Source: Aridibacter famidurans (GTDB taxonomy: Bacteria; Acidobacteriota; Blastocatellia; Pyrinomonadales; Pyrinomonadaceae). Taken from it: a DNA stretch of 64,000 nt. The notes below the pieces were generated by a model. It searched no databases. It saw only the letters and a program-made list of their open reading frames with translations, and had not been told where the DNA came from. The stretch is taken from contig JAGFIQ010000003.1 in assembly GCA_024103495.1 (NCBI GenBank), positions 1 to 64,000 on the forward strand, given 5' to 3'. Both the position numbers and the translations under genes were made by a program. Within the stretch, counting starts at the first letter, position 1. Each line of letters starts with the position of its first letter. Shown one piece after another: positions 1-8,586 of this stretch.

Positions 1-218
<218 letters not shown>

Positions 219-1379
219 TTACATTCCGGAAGCAGCTTCGTTCGCCGCGGCCCGCCTGAGGGATTCCGCCTTGTCCGTCTGCTCCCAGCTGAAGCCCTCG
301 CGCCCGAAATGGCCGTAAGCGGCGGTGTTCCTGTAGATAGGTTTGCGAAGATCGAGCGTCTCGATGATCCCTTTCGGCGTCAGCTCGAAGTTCTCACGGA
401 CGATCTCTGAAAGCCTATCTTCGTCGATCTTGCCGGTATCGTGCGTGTCAACGAGGACCGAAACTGGTTCCGCGACGCCGATTGCATAAGCCAGCTGTAC
501 CGTGCATTTGTCGGCGAGCCCTGCCGCGACGATGTTCTTCGCAATGTAACGCGCCATGTAGGCCGCGGACCTGTCGACCTTTGTGGGATCTTTTCCGGAG
601 AAGGCGCCTCCGCCGTGCGGAGCGTAGCCGCCGTAGGTATCGACAATGATCTTGCGCCCCGTGAGCCCTGCGTCCCCCATAGGACCGCCGACGACGAAAC
701 GGCCAGTCGGGTTGATGTGGTACTTGGTGTTTTCGTCTAGAAGTTCGGAGGGGATCACCGCCTTGATGACCTTCTCCATAATATCTTCGCGGATCTTGTC
801 GTTATCGACGTCGTCCGCGTGCTGCGAGGAGATCACGACCGCCTCGACGCGAGCGGGCTTGCCGTTGCGGTACTCGATCGTCACCTGGGACTTCCCGTCC
901 GGCCTAAGGTATCCGAGCGTGCCGTGTTTGCGAACCTCGGAGAGCTTCAGCGTAAGGTCGTGCGCCATCTGGATGGGCATCGGCATGAGTTCGGGAGTTT
1001 CGTTACAGGCGAAACCGAACATAAGCCCCTGGTCGCCGGCGCCGCCTGTGTCGACGCCCTGAGCGATGTCGGGCGACTGAGTGCCCAGTGCGTTCAACAC
1101 GCTCATCGTGTTCGAGTCGTAGCCGTAGTGCGCGTTGTTGTAGCCGATGTCGTGGATGGTGCTCCGGATTATCTTCTGGAAATCGACCTTGGCGTCGGTC
1201 GTGATCTCTCCTGCGACGACTGCAAGCCCCGTGGTTACAAGGGTTTCGCAGGCCACGCGGCCGGTCGGGTCCTGTTCGAGGATGGCATCCAGGATCGCGT
1301 CTGAGATCTGGTCCGAGATCTTGTCGGGATGGCCTTCCGTGACCGATTCCGAGGTAAACAAAAAGTGTGACTTAGACAA
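219..1379 (-). CDS. metK: S-adenosylmethionine synthetase
   Basis: Makes S-adenosylmethionine from methionine and ATP in the cytoplasm. At 386 residues it has the usual family length. The ATP/methionine-binding segment SVTEGHPDK is at residues 12-20, the [10 protein letters not shown] loop near 113-122, and the [19 protein letters not shown] signature near 256-274; all three are standard MetK blocks. An AAAGGAG ribosome-binding site lies nine bases before the ATG. A good sigma-70 promoter lies about 60 bases upstream. Downstream come a terminator-like hairpin and ahcY. No SAM riboswitch fold could be recognised in the leader. Confidence 0.98.
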   Translation of the reverse strand: MSKSHFLFTSESVTEGHPDKISDQISDAILDAILEQDPTGRVACETLVTTGLAVVAGEITTDAKVDFQKIIRSTIHDIGYNNAHYGYDSNTMSVLNALGTQSPDIAQGVDTGGAGDQGLMFGFACNETPELMPMPIQMAHDLTLKLSEVRKHGTLGYLRPDGKSQVTIEYRNGKPARVEAVVISSQHADDVDNDKIREDIMEKVIKAVIPSELLDENTKYHINPTGRFVVGGPMGDAGLTGRKIIVDTYGGYAPHGGGAFSGKDPTKVDRSAAYMARYIAKNIVAAGLADKCTVQLAYAIGVAEPVSVLVDTHDTGKIDEDRLSEIVRENFELTPKGIIETLDLRKPIYRNTAAYGHFGREGFSWEQTDKAESLRRAAANEAASGM

Positions 1380-1440
1380 TGTTCCAATACTCCTTTACAG
1401 CCTGTACCTGAAAGGCAAGACGGATTTACATAAAGGGGAA

Positions 1441-1469
1441 ATCATATCGATATTTCAGGGGTGAGTCAA
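1441..1469 (-). promoter_or_regulatory. Sigma-70 promoter of metK
   Basis: On the minus strand TTGACT (1464-1469) is followed after 17 bases by TATGAT (1441-1446). This is a near-consensus pair placed about 60 bases before the metK start. The predicted leader is roughly 55 nt. Confidence 0.65.
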
Positions 1470-1495
1470 CGAGTGGCGCCCGAGGACAAGAAGGA

Positions 1496-1522
1496 CGCAG
1501 CGGACTTTGAAAATCCGCTGCG
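1496..1522 (-). terminator. Strong hairpin after the pentapeptide/FGE-fold gene
   Basis: A perfect 9-bp stem, CGCAGCGGA (1496-1504) with TCCGCTGCG (1514-1522), encloses a 9-base loop. It lies just past the stop of the upstream gene and before the metK promoter. The T-tail is weak (TCCTTCTTG on the minus strand), so efficiency is uncertain. Confidence 0.5.
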
Positions 1523-1549
1523 TGAGCCCGGTAAGCCTTAGTTGAATTG

Positions 1550-3226
1550 TCAGAAAGGATTGATCGCGAGATCAAGTTTGAAAGACCACCATTGAGTCGT
1601 ATGGCCTTCGAAGTTGTTCGGACCAAGGGTTGTAAGCCGCCATCGGCCCTGACCCAAAGGAAATCTCTGTACCCACTGCACCGTACCCGTGACTCGTTCA
1701 CGCGTATGCGGGACCCAACGGCCTGACTTTAACTCTTGCACTTCGATTATGTAGGCGACCGCGCCCCGTACAGGATGCCACCCGAATCTAATTGGCCCTG
1801 ATGTCCGGACTCCCTGGAGTTTAACCACCCTGTTATCCGTCGGATAAGCACGCATCGGGGCATTCAGCTTTTGGGGCACTGACGGGGCCGGGGTAACCGG
1901 CGGGCGTTCGGGAGTAACAGGAACTGCAGCAGCGCGGCGCAAGTCTATTGCCACCAGGCGGAAGCCAAGGTCAGGAGTTCGGCTGTCCATATCGTAAAGA
2001 CCAAATGAATAGTCAGGGCCACCGGTCATCTGCCATGAATTGCCTCTCACAACAGCGGAACGGGAGTCTGGAGCAGAAGGACTCAGAAGGGGAGAGCCAT
2101 CTGAGGGATAGGAACGGCAATCTTGGCCCGCCCGGTCCTCCATCCACTCAGTGACGTTGCCTTCGATGTCGTAAAGTCCCCAAGGATTTGGCGGATATCC
2201 TTTCACGGTTTTGACGCGGTCAGGGTTTGGCAAAAAATTCTTTGGAATGTTAGCAAACTTGTCATCCGGTTCGTCGCCGTAGTAATAGGGGCTCGTTGTT
2301 CCGGCTCTGGCTGCATAAAGGAATTCGATCTGACTCGGAAGGCGATAATCGAAATCCCTATCTCTCGCGCTCAGTCTCCTGGCAAACTCCCTGGCCTCCT
2401 CCCAGTTGACGTAATACATGGCGTAGTCCGGCCCAACTCCTTTAGGAACTTCTGTCCGATAAGCTTGGTTCTTCAAATAGGCAAGCCGGTGCTGCTGACG
2501 AATGTCCGTTCCCATTACTTGTTGCCACTGGCGTTGAGTCACTTCTGTGACACCGATCAGAAACGAATTGCGGAGATATACGAGCCGGCCGGTTTTCTCA
2601 GTACAGTAGTCTATCCTGCCGGCAGGAACGCTCACGAATTCCATACCAAGCGAGTTGCGGACGACCGGACGCCTGCCGCTGCCCCCCGTGTATGGCGCCG
2701 AAGGCTTCGGAGGATTACTGGCTATGTCATTCACCACCTTTCCCCCTCGCCGCTTCCAGTCCTCGAAGTTAATGCCCTTGGTGATCGACATGCCACCCTT
2801 GTTTTGACGAGAGACGACGGCGCCGTTGATATTGGCTCCGGTGAGATTCGCGTTTGTAAGATCGGCCCCGATCAGGTCGGCTCCGGAGAGTTCTGCGTAA
2901 GAGAGGTTCGCTCCGGTCAGTTGCGTTCCCGCCAAACGTGCGGACCGTAGATTAGCCCGAGAGAGGTTGGCTCGGGTCATCTGACGCCCGGATAGCACCG
3001 AGGTCCCGCTGAAATTCATGCCTACAAGGTAAGCTCCGCTAAGGGATAAACCCTGTATGAAGGCGTTTCTTCTCCAGCATTCGGCCCGGGGCTGCCCCTC
3101 TTGAAATCTAATGCAGCTCTCGGGCTGTTGACCGGATACTCCGGTCGCAAATACAGCGGCAAGAAAGCTGCAGAAAACCAAAGTGACAAATAGTCTGGCG
3201 GAGGATCTAAATAGCGTTTTGTTCAT
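1550..3226 (-). CDS. Exported pentapeptide-repeat protein with a formylglycine-generating-enzyme fold domain
   Basis: From the chosen ATG the protein has about 558 residues; a TTG 18 bases upstream is an alternative start. Residues 1-33 form a signal peptide ending near VSGQ. Residues about 65-140 carry A(N/D)L-type pentapeptide repeats (ANLSRANLRSARLAGTQLTG and similar). A sulfatase-modifying-factor/FGE-fold domain follows (about 190-425), with NSLGMEFVSVPAG, TEVTQRQW, RLPSQIEFLYAAR, GLYDIEGNVTEW and VVRGNSWQM. A C-terminal beta-rich domain (about 455-558) resembles a fibronectin-like fold. The VRGGSW-to-Cys region of true FGEs has no catalytic cysteine here, so this is probably a structural or binding member rather than a formylglycine enzyme. 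Function unknown. Confidence 0.85.
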   Translation of the reverse strand: MNKTLFRSSARLFVTLVFCSFLAAVFATGVSGQQPESCIRFQEGQPRAECWRRNAFIQGLSLSGAYLVGMNFSGTSVLSGRQMTRANLSRANLRSARLAGTQLTGANLSYAELSGADLIGADLTNANLTGANINGAVVSRQNKGGMSITKGINFEDWKRRGGKVVNDIASNPPKPSAPYTGGSGRRPVVRNSLGMEFVSVPAGRIDYCTEKTGRLVYLRNSFLIGVTEVTQRQWQQVMGTDIRQQHRLAYLKNQAYRTEVPKGVGPDYAMYYVNWEEAREFARRLSARDRDFDYRLPSQIEFLYAARAGTTSPYYYGDEPDDKFANIPKNFLPNPDRVKTVKGYPPNPWGLYDIEGNVTEWMEDRAGQDCRSYPSDGSPLLSPSAPDSRSAVVRGNSWQMTGGPDYSFGLYDMDSRTPDLGFRLVAIDLRRAAAVPVTPERPPVTPAPSVPQKLNAPMRAYPTDNRVVKLQGVRTSGPIRFGWHPVRGAVAYIIEVQELKSGRWVPHTRERVTGTVQWVQRFPLGQGRWRLTTLGPNNFEGHTTQWWSFKLDLAINPF

Positions 3227-3244
3227 ATTCAGAAGGATGACCAA

Positions 3245-3634
3245 AACCTCATACGTTTCTTGAAGAATTAGTCGAAAAGGATAACGCGACGCGCCCTTCT
3301 TCTGGAATCAAGAAAATGCAGAATTCTTTGCTGTTCAGGGTAAAAGCAGCGTCTGAAGATGCACCAATGCTAGACTAACCGGCAGGCACTGTCCAGAGCT
3401 TAAGTTTGGGGCTTCAAATAGCCAAAAAGTGAGCCACCTCTACTGATTTAGAAAAGGGAACGATCAACGGGTCTCGATCTGAGAATTCTGTCGGGGGCGT
3501 TTCGGGAAATGGCCGTCAAAGACCAAAACGTGAGTCAATTGCCTGATGGGTCTGTTGATTTGCGCAGAATGCGGTTACGATGTGCCGTCGGATAGAGGTC
3601 AAATTCGAAACTAATTTCTAACAGGGGTGGAAAA
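3245..3634. other. Intergenic region between divergent genes
   Basis: About 390 bases, AT-richer than the flanking genes, separate the minus-strand FGE-fold gene from a plus-strand exported protein. No open frame with coding character and no repeat was recognised. It must hold the promoters of both genes, but no box pair was convincing. The ribosome-binding site AGGGGTGG of the next gene is at its right edge. Confidence 0.5.
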
Positions 3635-4519
3635 TTGAAGAAACTAATCAAGCGAACTCACGACGTGACGATTACTGAAAGACTGTACGCCAGAAGGATC
3701 GTAATAGCACTCGCTCTGGCATTGTTAGCCCTGCCAGGGATTGTTTTTGCGGATGAGGCCTGGGGCTCAAATTATGGAAGGGTCGAATGGGAAAAGAATG
3801 TAGAAGATACCGCTGTCTTCAAACTTGAAACTCCCGAAGCAAAGGGCGCCGTAACACGCCTATTTATAGGTGGCTTGCTAGCCGACCCGGCGAGGGATAG
3901 CCGAAGCTATCGCGGGTACTACCGAGGATACTGGACTGATGACAGCGGAAAGAATGAATGCGAGGCTTCCCTGGTCGATCCGTTGAAGAACAATACGCGG
4001 AATTGGGGGATTCTCGAAATAGCGTTCGCGGAGAATCCTTCCGGTAGATGGGATTTTACGGCGCGTCTTGGAACCTGTTTCGATCGGTATGGACTCAAGA
4101 TCATCGGACGAGCCTTGAATGATGAGGGTTCTGTTGAGCAAGGGCCAAAGGATCCTGCGGTGCGTATGGCGGAAGAGGTGTCAATGGCTTTCGTAATGCG
4201 CGCGCTGGACAATCTCGAAGAAAGTTACGTTGCAGAAGCTGGGTTCGAACTCGTTGTCGCGGATTCACTTGGAGATGAATCAGTTAATAAGCAAATGTTT
4301 CCTACTCTCGAGTTCACGGAATTCAGTCTGAAGCGTTCGGAAGTCGAGCCGGGATTTCCAAATCGGTCCCAAACCAAATTGGAAGGCTGCGGTGCAGGTG
4401 TTTGCACTTTCAAGGTCGAAGGATTGATGCACAACACTCTGTTTATGAAGAAGATTGCTTACCGGATCGTTGAAGGGAAGCCGAAGATCACTGCCATTTA
4501 CATCATCGACGGAAATTAA
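3635..4519 (+). CDS. Exported protein of unknown function
   Basis: 294 residues starting at TTG, chosen because AGGGGTGG lies at the right distance upstream and no better start is in frame. Residues about 20-40 are a hydrophobic signal segment with Ala-rich c-region (LALPGIVFA), followed by a soluble domain rich in Asp, Glu and aromatic residues. Three cysteines and repeated W/Y positions suggest a folded secreted or periplasmic domain. I do not recognise a family. It is a single gene between a divergent neighbour and a long gap, so context gives no function. Confidence 0.65.
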   Translation: MKKLIKRTHDVTITERLYARRIVIALALALLALPGIVFADEAWGSNYGRVEWEKNVEDTAVFKLETPEAKGAVTRLFIGGLLADPARDSRSYRGYYRGYWTDDSGKNECEASLVDPLKNNTRNWGILEIAFAENPSGRWDFTARLGTCFDRYGLKIIGRALNDEGSVEQGPKDPAVRMAEEVSMAFVMRALDNLEESYVAEAGFELVVADSLGDESVNKQMFPTLEFTEFSLKRSEVEPGFPNRSQTKLEGCGAGVCTFKVEGLMHNTLFMKKIAYRIVEGKPKITAIYIIDGN

Positions 4520-4608
4520 GGGCTTCTTGGGGTTCGGAGGTGATGCTCTTGCTGTCAAAGGCCGCACTCTCGGATTAAAGGTGCTTGCATCAACGTCTGT
4601 TTCTTACG

Positions 4609-4632
4609 GCACTCTTCGAGCGAAAAGAGTGC
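4609..4632 (+). terminator. Possible terminator after the exported protein
   Basis: GCACTCTT (4609-4616) pairs perfectly with AAGAGTGC (4625-4632) around an 8-base loop and is followed by TTCTTGATCTT. It lies 90 bases after the stop codon. The T-tail is interrupted, so the call is tentative. Confidence 0.35.
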
Positions 4633-4885
4633 TTCTTGATCTTCGCTCCAAGAAAATGAGCGTCTTGCGGTAATATCCTGGCTCCTGAGTTTCTTGTCTA
4701 TTTGGCAATTTGAAGACTCTTCAATACCCAGAAGATCTTTGGTTCTCGCAAACGATCCCCGTCTTTTTTCGAAGACGGTTTCATGTTCCCAACTGATTAC
4801 CAATCGATCCTCGCGGGCGTCGACGATATCGACATGGAAAAACGTCTGGAAGGAGGTCAAATACTGCAGCCGGAGATGCGGAAGT

Positions 4886-4913
4886 GGAGACAAGAGACGG
4901 GAGACAGGAGACG
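4886..4913. repeat. Heptamer tandem repeat, four units
   Basis: Four consecutive 7-base units: GGAGACA, AGAGACG, GGAGACA, GGAGACG. The exact period of 7 is also seen, with different unit sequences, beside tRNA-Cys at 50011-50122 and 50214-50262. Confidence 0.8.
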
Positions 4914-5027
4914 AAATCTGCAATCATTCACGATGAAGGCGTAGGGAGGACATCTCCTTTCGACATCGAGGTATTTGCAGCGCGTCTGATAATAAGGATT
5001 ATGTTGTTCATCGGGAGAGCAGCGCGA

Positions 5028-5969
5028 TCATTCTTCGGATTTTCCGCTCTTAACGGCGTCAAAGGCGTTCTTTAGAGCGATCAGGATGTCCTTTCTCGAA
5101 TACTCCTCTTCCGAGGCGAAATCGATCTTAAGCTCAAAACTTCCGTCTTCGGCAAAAAACTCGAAACGGTTGGCTGCGGATTCCTCTTCCGGTTCGTCCG
5201 TTTCTATTTCCGGTTCGGTGGCGCCCTCAGGTGGAGTTGGTGCTTTTACGTTCTCCGACGCTTTCCGCGATGGCTCAGCCTTCTCCGGTTTCTTCAGTTC
5301 CTTTTCCGTACGCGTCTTGTCGCGTATATCGGTCCGTTTCAGGTCCTTGTCGAGTATCTCGTCCAGGAGCGCATTCATAGCGTCCTCGTCGAATTGCCTG
5401 GAGATCTCGATCAGAACCGATTTCGCAGTAATCTCGCCCTCGACACATCTGGCTCGGATCCCCTTGGGGAGTCCGGCAATAGCGATCGATTCCGTGACAG
5501 TCGAACGGCTTTTGCCGATCTTTTCGGCGATGTCGTCGTGGGTGTACCCGAACCGAACAGTAAGATCCAGAAGGCCGTCGGCCACCTCCCAGATCGTAAG
5601 GTCCTTACGCTGCAGGTTCTCGACGAGTGCGATCTCCGCTATCGTGTTCTCGTCGATATCGAGCTCTATGCAAGGAACTTCGGTGAGTCCCGCGAGCTTG
5701 CTTGCCCTCCATCGGCGTTCACCGGCAATGATCATGTAAGTGCCATTATCACGCGGTTTAACGAGCAATGGTTCAAGTATTCCTTGATTCTTAATGGAGG
5801 CGCTGAGCTCGGTCAGATCGCCGATCTCGTTCCTTGGCTGGTCGGGGTTCGGTTCGATACGGTCGATCGCGATTACCTTTCCTACGGAACGGTTCGCCTT
5901 CGCCAGTTCTTCCACGTAATGGGAATCATGGCGCATCTTGATCCCCAGAGGCAGTCCTCTCTCAGCCAC
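5028..5969 (-). CDS. parB: Chromosome-partitioning protein ParB
   Basis: A CTP-dependent clamp protein that binds parS sites and works with ParA in chromosome segregation. Of 313 residues, 31-120 form the ParB/Spo0J N-terminal domain with the GERRWRAS box at 83-90 and ENLQR at 117-121. A helix-turn-helix follows at about 144-165 (DDIAEKIGKSRSTVTESI). Residues about 220-265 are a charged, Pro/Glu-rich linker before a short C-terminal domain. The start overlaps the end of parA by 8 bases, so the two are translationally linked. No parS-like 16-mer was recognised here. Confidence 0.94.
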   Translation of the reverse strand: MAERGLPLGIKMRHDSHYVEELAKANRSVGKVIAIDRIEPNPDQPRNEIGDLTELSASIKNQGILEPLLVKPRDNGTYMIIAGERRWRASKLAGLTEVPCIELDIDENTIAEIALVENLQRKDLTIWEVADGLLDLTVRFGYTHDDIAEKIGKSRSTVTESIAIAGLPKGIRARCVEGEITAKSVLIEISRQFDEDAMNALLDEILDKDLKRTDIRDKTRTEKELKKPEKAEPSRKASENVKAPTPPEGATEPEIETDEPEEESAANRFEFFAEDGSFELKIDFASEEEYSRKDILIALKNAFDAVKSGKSEE

Positions 5970-6717
5970 GGTTAAGCACCTCCTCAGCGAGGCTCATATA
6001 CTCGACGGCGCCGCTGGAATTGGGAGCAAAGGAATAGATCGGTTCTTTGTGCGCAGGCGACTCCTCGAGCCTCACGCTTCGGCTGATCGTCGTTTCGAAG
6101 GCCTTGGGCCCGAACACGTCTCGTATGTGGGCCTCGACGTCTTTGGATAAAGTGGTCCTCTTGTCGACAAGCGTTACGAGAACCCCCAGGATCTCGAGGT
6201 TCGGATTAGGGCGCGAACGGACCTTTTCGATCGTCTCCAGGAGGTCGTCCGTGCCTTCGAGCGCGAAATAGGACGATTGGATCGGGATAAGCACGTGCGT
6301 CGCAGCGACAAGCGCGTTGACCGTGATCAACCCGAGAGTAGGCGGAGTATCGAAGATGATCAGGTCGTATTTGCCCTTCAACGGCTCGATCCTGTCCTTG
6401 AGCCTGTAGATGGCGTCGAATTCTCCGACGAGTTTGGCCTCGAGCTTGGCAAGATTGATCTTTGAAGGAATAACGTCGACGCCTTCAACGCCCGTGGGAT
6501 ACACGAATTCCTCTATGTTCCGCTCCGGGTTCGTCAGAAGCTCGTATGCGCTGCCGTTCAGATTCTCGTGTGAAACGAATGAAAGAGATGTATTGCTCTG
6601 TGGATCCAGGTCCGCGATCAGGACTCGTTTTCCCCTGATCGCACAGCCGGCCGCGAGGTTGATCGCGGTCGTGGTCTTTCCGACGCCGCCTTTCTGGTTT
6701 GCGATTGCGATGATCAT
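5962..6717 (-). CDS. parA: Chromosome-partitioning ATPase ParA
   Basis: A cytoplasmic deviant-Walker ATPase that moves ParB-bound DNA on the nucleoid. 251 residues, normal length for the short chromosomal type without an N-terminal HTH. The deviant Walker A KGGVGKTT is at residues 9-16, the LIADLDPQSN block follows near 33-42, and the IIFDTPPTLG Walker B is near 118-127. It sits between bfn and parB, overlapping parB by 8 bases. Confidence 0.96.
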   Translation of the reverse strand: MIIAIANQKGGVGKTTTAINLAAGCAIRGKRVLIADLDPQSNTSLSFVSHENLNGSAYELLTNPERNIEEFVYPTGVEGVDVIPSKINLAKLEAKLVGEFDAIYRLKDRIEPLKGKYDLIIFDTPPTLGLITVNALVAATHVLIPIQSSYFALEGTDDLLETIEKVRSRPNPNLEILGVLVTLVDKRTTLSKDVEAHIRDVFGPKAFETTISRSVRLEESPAHKEPIYSFAPNSSGAVEYMSLAEEVLNRG

Positions 6718-6727
6718 CCGGTAAAAC

Positions 6728-7201
6728 CTAATCGATCAGATCAGGCCACTCCTCAGTCTGGGTAGGTTCAGAACTTTCGAACGAAGGCTCTTCGGATTCC
6801 GCCGCCTGGCCGGATACCTCGAACACCTCTTCCTCGACAAAAATGGGGCAGTCCGTGCGGAGCGCGAGAGCGATCGCATCGGACGGGCGCGCGTCGAAAA
6901 AAACGGTCTCTCCTTCCTTGTCGCTCAACTCGATCACCGCGTAAAAAGTGTTCTCTTTGAGATCGGAAATGACGATCTTCCTGACGGTGAAGCCTATTTC
7001 GACAATGAAATTCCGGAGGAGGTCGTGGGTCATAGGGCGCTGTGGAACGATCTTTTCGATCTCGAGCGCAATCGCGTTCGCTTCGAACGCACCGACCCAT
7101 ATCGGGAGGATCTTCTCGGAATCGACGCCCTTGAGGACCACAATCGGCGTGTTACTGTTCGGATCCATGATCAGAGCGCCGATTTTAACCTCGATCTGCA
7201 T
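6728..7201 (-). CDS. Bifunctional nuclease (BFN) domain protein
   Basis: 157 residues. Residues 1-130 match the BFN/DUF151 family, with IVVLKGVDSEKILPIWVG, the RPMTHDLL motif and the ARPSDAIALALR block that carries conserved Asp and Arg. Related proteins have been described as having RNase and DNase activity; the physiological role is unclear. The C-terminal 25 residues are acidic and low-complexity. It lies in the miaB-bfn-parA-parB operon, 18 bases after miaB and 10 bases before parA. Confidence 0.88.
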   Translation of the reverse strand: MQIEVKIGALIMDPNSNTPIVVLKGVDSEKILPIWVGAFEANAIALEIEKIVPQRPMTHDLLRNFIVEIGFTVRKIVISDLKENTFYAVIELSDKEGETVFFDARPSDAIALALRTDCPIFVEEEVFEVSGQAAESEEPSFESSEPTQTEEWPDLID

Positions 7202-7219
7202 GCGACTATCCTACAAAAT

Positions 7220-8545
7220 TTAAACCCTTTCACCAAACAAAGTGTTGCTTTTCGCTTCGGTGATCTTTACCCGGCAGATCTCGCCAGGGGCCGCGCCGTT
7301 TCCGGGAAAATTAACGACCTTGTGGCACGAAGTATGGCCCGACAGATGACCGCCGTCCCGTTCGGATGTCTTTTCCGCGAGCACATTGTAAACCTTTCCA
7401 ACAGCATTACTTAAAGATCGCGCCAGGTTTTCTTTCTGGATCTCCTCGAGCTCCAGAAAACGGGTCTTCTTTGTCTCGTCCGACACATCGTCCTCCAGTT
7501 CGGCGGCCGGCGTCCCGGGCCTTGGAGAATATTTGAATATGTAGGCCGCGTCGTATCCGCAATCCCTTACAAGTTCCTTCGTGCCCCGGAAATCCTCATC
7601 CGTCTCGCCCGGAAAGCCGACGATGATATCGGTCGTGATCGCGATCTCTCTCGGAGACCTGCGTATGCGCTCGATCCGCTGCATGTAGCTCTCAACGGTA
7701 TGGCCCCTTCGCATCGCCCTCAGGATACGGTCGCTTCCGCTTTGCACAGGCAGGTGCACCCAGTTGCAGAGGTTCTCGTATTCGTCCAACGCATCGACGA
7801 TGTCGGGATGAAAGTCTCTCGGAAATGAGGTCGTGAACTTGATCCTCTCGATTCCGGTGGCGGCTACCGCCCTTAGAAGCCTGGAAAACGGGGTAGCGCC
7901 CCGGAACTCTTCCAGGCCGGATTCCGTCCCGGGTCTGTAGCTGTTCACGTTCTGCCCGATAAGATGCACTTCCTTCACGCCTGTACGGCGAAGTTCCAGC
8001 ACCTGCCGGACGATCTCCGACGCGGGGAGGCTCTTCTCTCTGCCTCTTGAGAAAGGGACTATGCAGTAAGTGCAGAACTTGTTGCAGCCCTCTATGATCG
8101 GCAGGAATGCGACATACGGCGAATGCCGGCTCTTGTCAGCGACCGTCCAGTCGTAATCGTCCTCGCGGTCCTTGAGGTCTATTACTTTCGCGTTTCCGGA
8201 TACCGCCTGGCGGATGGCCTTGTGGACCCTTCCCACGGCCCTGGTCCCGACGACGAAATCGATCCCGCGGTCCTTCTCGAAGAGAGTCTCGCCCTCCAGC
8301 TGGGCGACGCAGCCCATCACGCCTACGATTTTGTCTCCCCTTCCGCCGGGTTTTATCTGCCCGACCCTCGTGTACAGCTTGTGTTCTGCCTTCTCTCGGA
8401 CCGAACAAGTGTTGAGCAGAACGATGTCTGCGGAGCTTTCGTCAGCGGTGATCTCAAAGCCCTCGGATTCGAGAAGCGTCGAGACCCTCTCCGAATCCGA
8501 CACATTCATTTGACATCCGTGGGTTTCCAAATAAACTTTTTTCAT
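7220..8545 (-). CDS. miaB: tRNA-2-methylthio-N6-dimethylallyladenosine synthase
   Basis: A radical-SAM methylthiotransferase that adds a methylthio group to i6A37 of tRNAs reading UNN codons. 441 residues, as expected. The N-terminal methylthiotransferase cluster is ligated by Cys11, Cys47 and Cys79 (THGCQMN, NTCSVRE, GCVAQ). The radical-SAM cluster is Cys154, Cys158 and Cys161 in EGCNKFCTYCIVPFSRGRE. A TRAM domain ends the protein. It heads the operon leading to parB and is divergent from dnaE with a 41-base gap. Confidence 0.97.
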   Translation of the reverse strand: MKKVYLETHGCQMNVSDSERVSTLLESEGFEITADESSADIVLLNTCSVREKAEHKLYTRVGQIKPGGRGDKIVGVMGCVAQLEGETLFEKDRGIDFVVGTRAVGRVHKAIRQAVSGNAKVIDLKDREDDYDWTVADKSRHSPYVAFLPIIEGCNKFCTYCIVPFSRGREKSLPASEIVRQVLELRRTGVKEVHLIGQNVNSYRPGTESGLEEFRGATPFSRLLRAVAATGIERIKFTTSFPRDFHPDIVDALDEYENLCNWVHLPVQSGSDRILRAMRRGHTVESYMQRIERIRRSPREIAITTDIIVGFPGETDEDFRGTKELVRDCGYDAAYIFKYSPRPGTPAAELEDDVSDETKKTRFLELEEIQKENLARSLSNAVGKVYNVLAEKTSERDGGHLSGHTSCHKVVNFPGNGAAPGEICRVKITEAKSNTLFGERV

Positions 8546-8586
8546 ACCGAAGACGGATACCTCACTGCCCGCCGAAAACGAAAATT

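Larger units (their letters stand above)
4520..5027. other. Intergenic region with hairpins and a 7-base tandem repeat
   Basis: About 500 bases between the exported protein and parB. It contains a terminator-like hairpin (4609-4632), a second perfect hairpin CCGTCTT/AAGACGG (4759-4765 with 4772-4778), and a four-unit heptamer repeat (4886-4913). A 122-codon open frame on the minus strand crosses the repeat, but it has no ribosome-binding site or recognisable domain, so it is not called. Confidence 0.5.

Noticed and set aside
1380..1549. SAM riboswitch upstream of metK
   Set aside because: No SAM-I, SAM-II or SAM-IV core could be matched. The visible hairpin lies upstream of the promoter boxes and fits a terminator of the previous gene.
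4555..4923. 122-codon minus-strand open frame downstream of parB
   Set aside because: No ribosome-binding site and no family similarity; it crosses the heptamer repeat and a hairpin, and codon use is unlike the neighbours.
5028..6717. Plasmid partition locus
   Set aside because: parAB sit in an operon with miaB and bfn and next to dnaE and ssb. This fits a chromosomal context, and no replication initiator is present.
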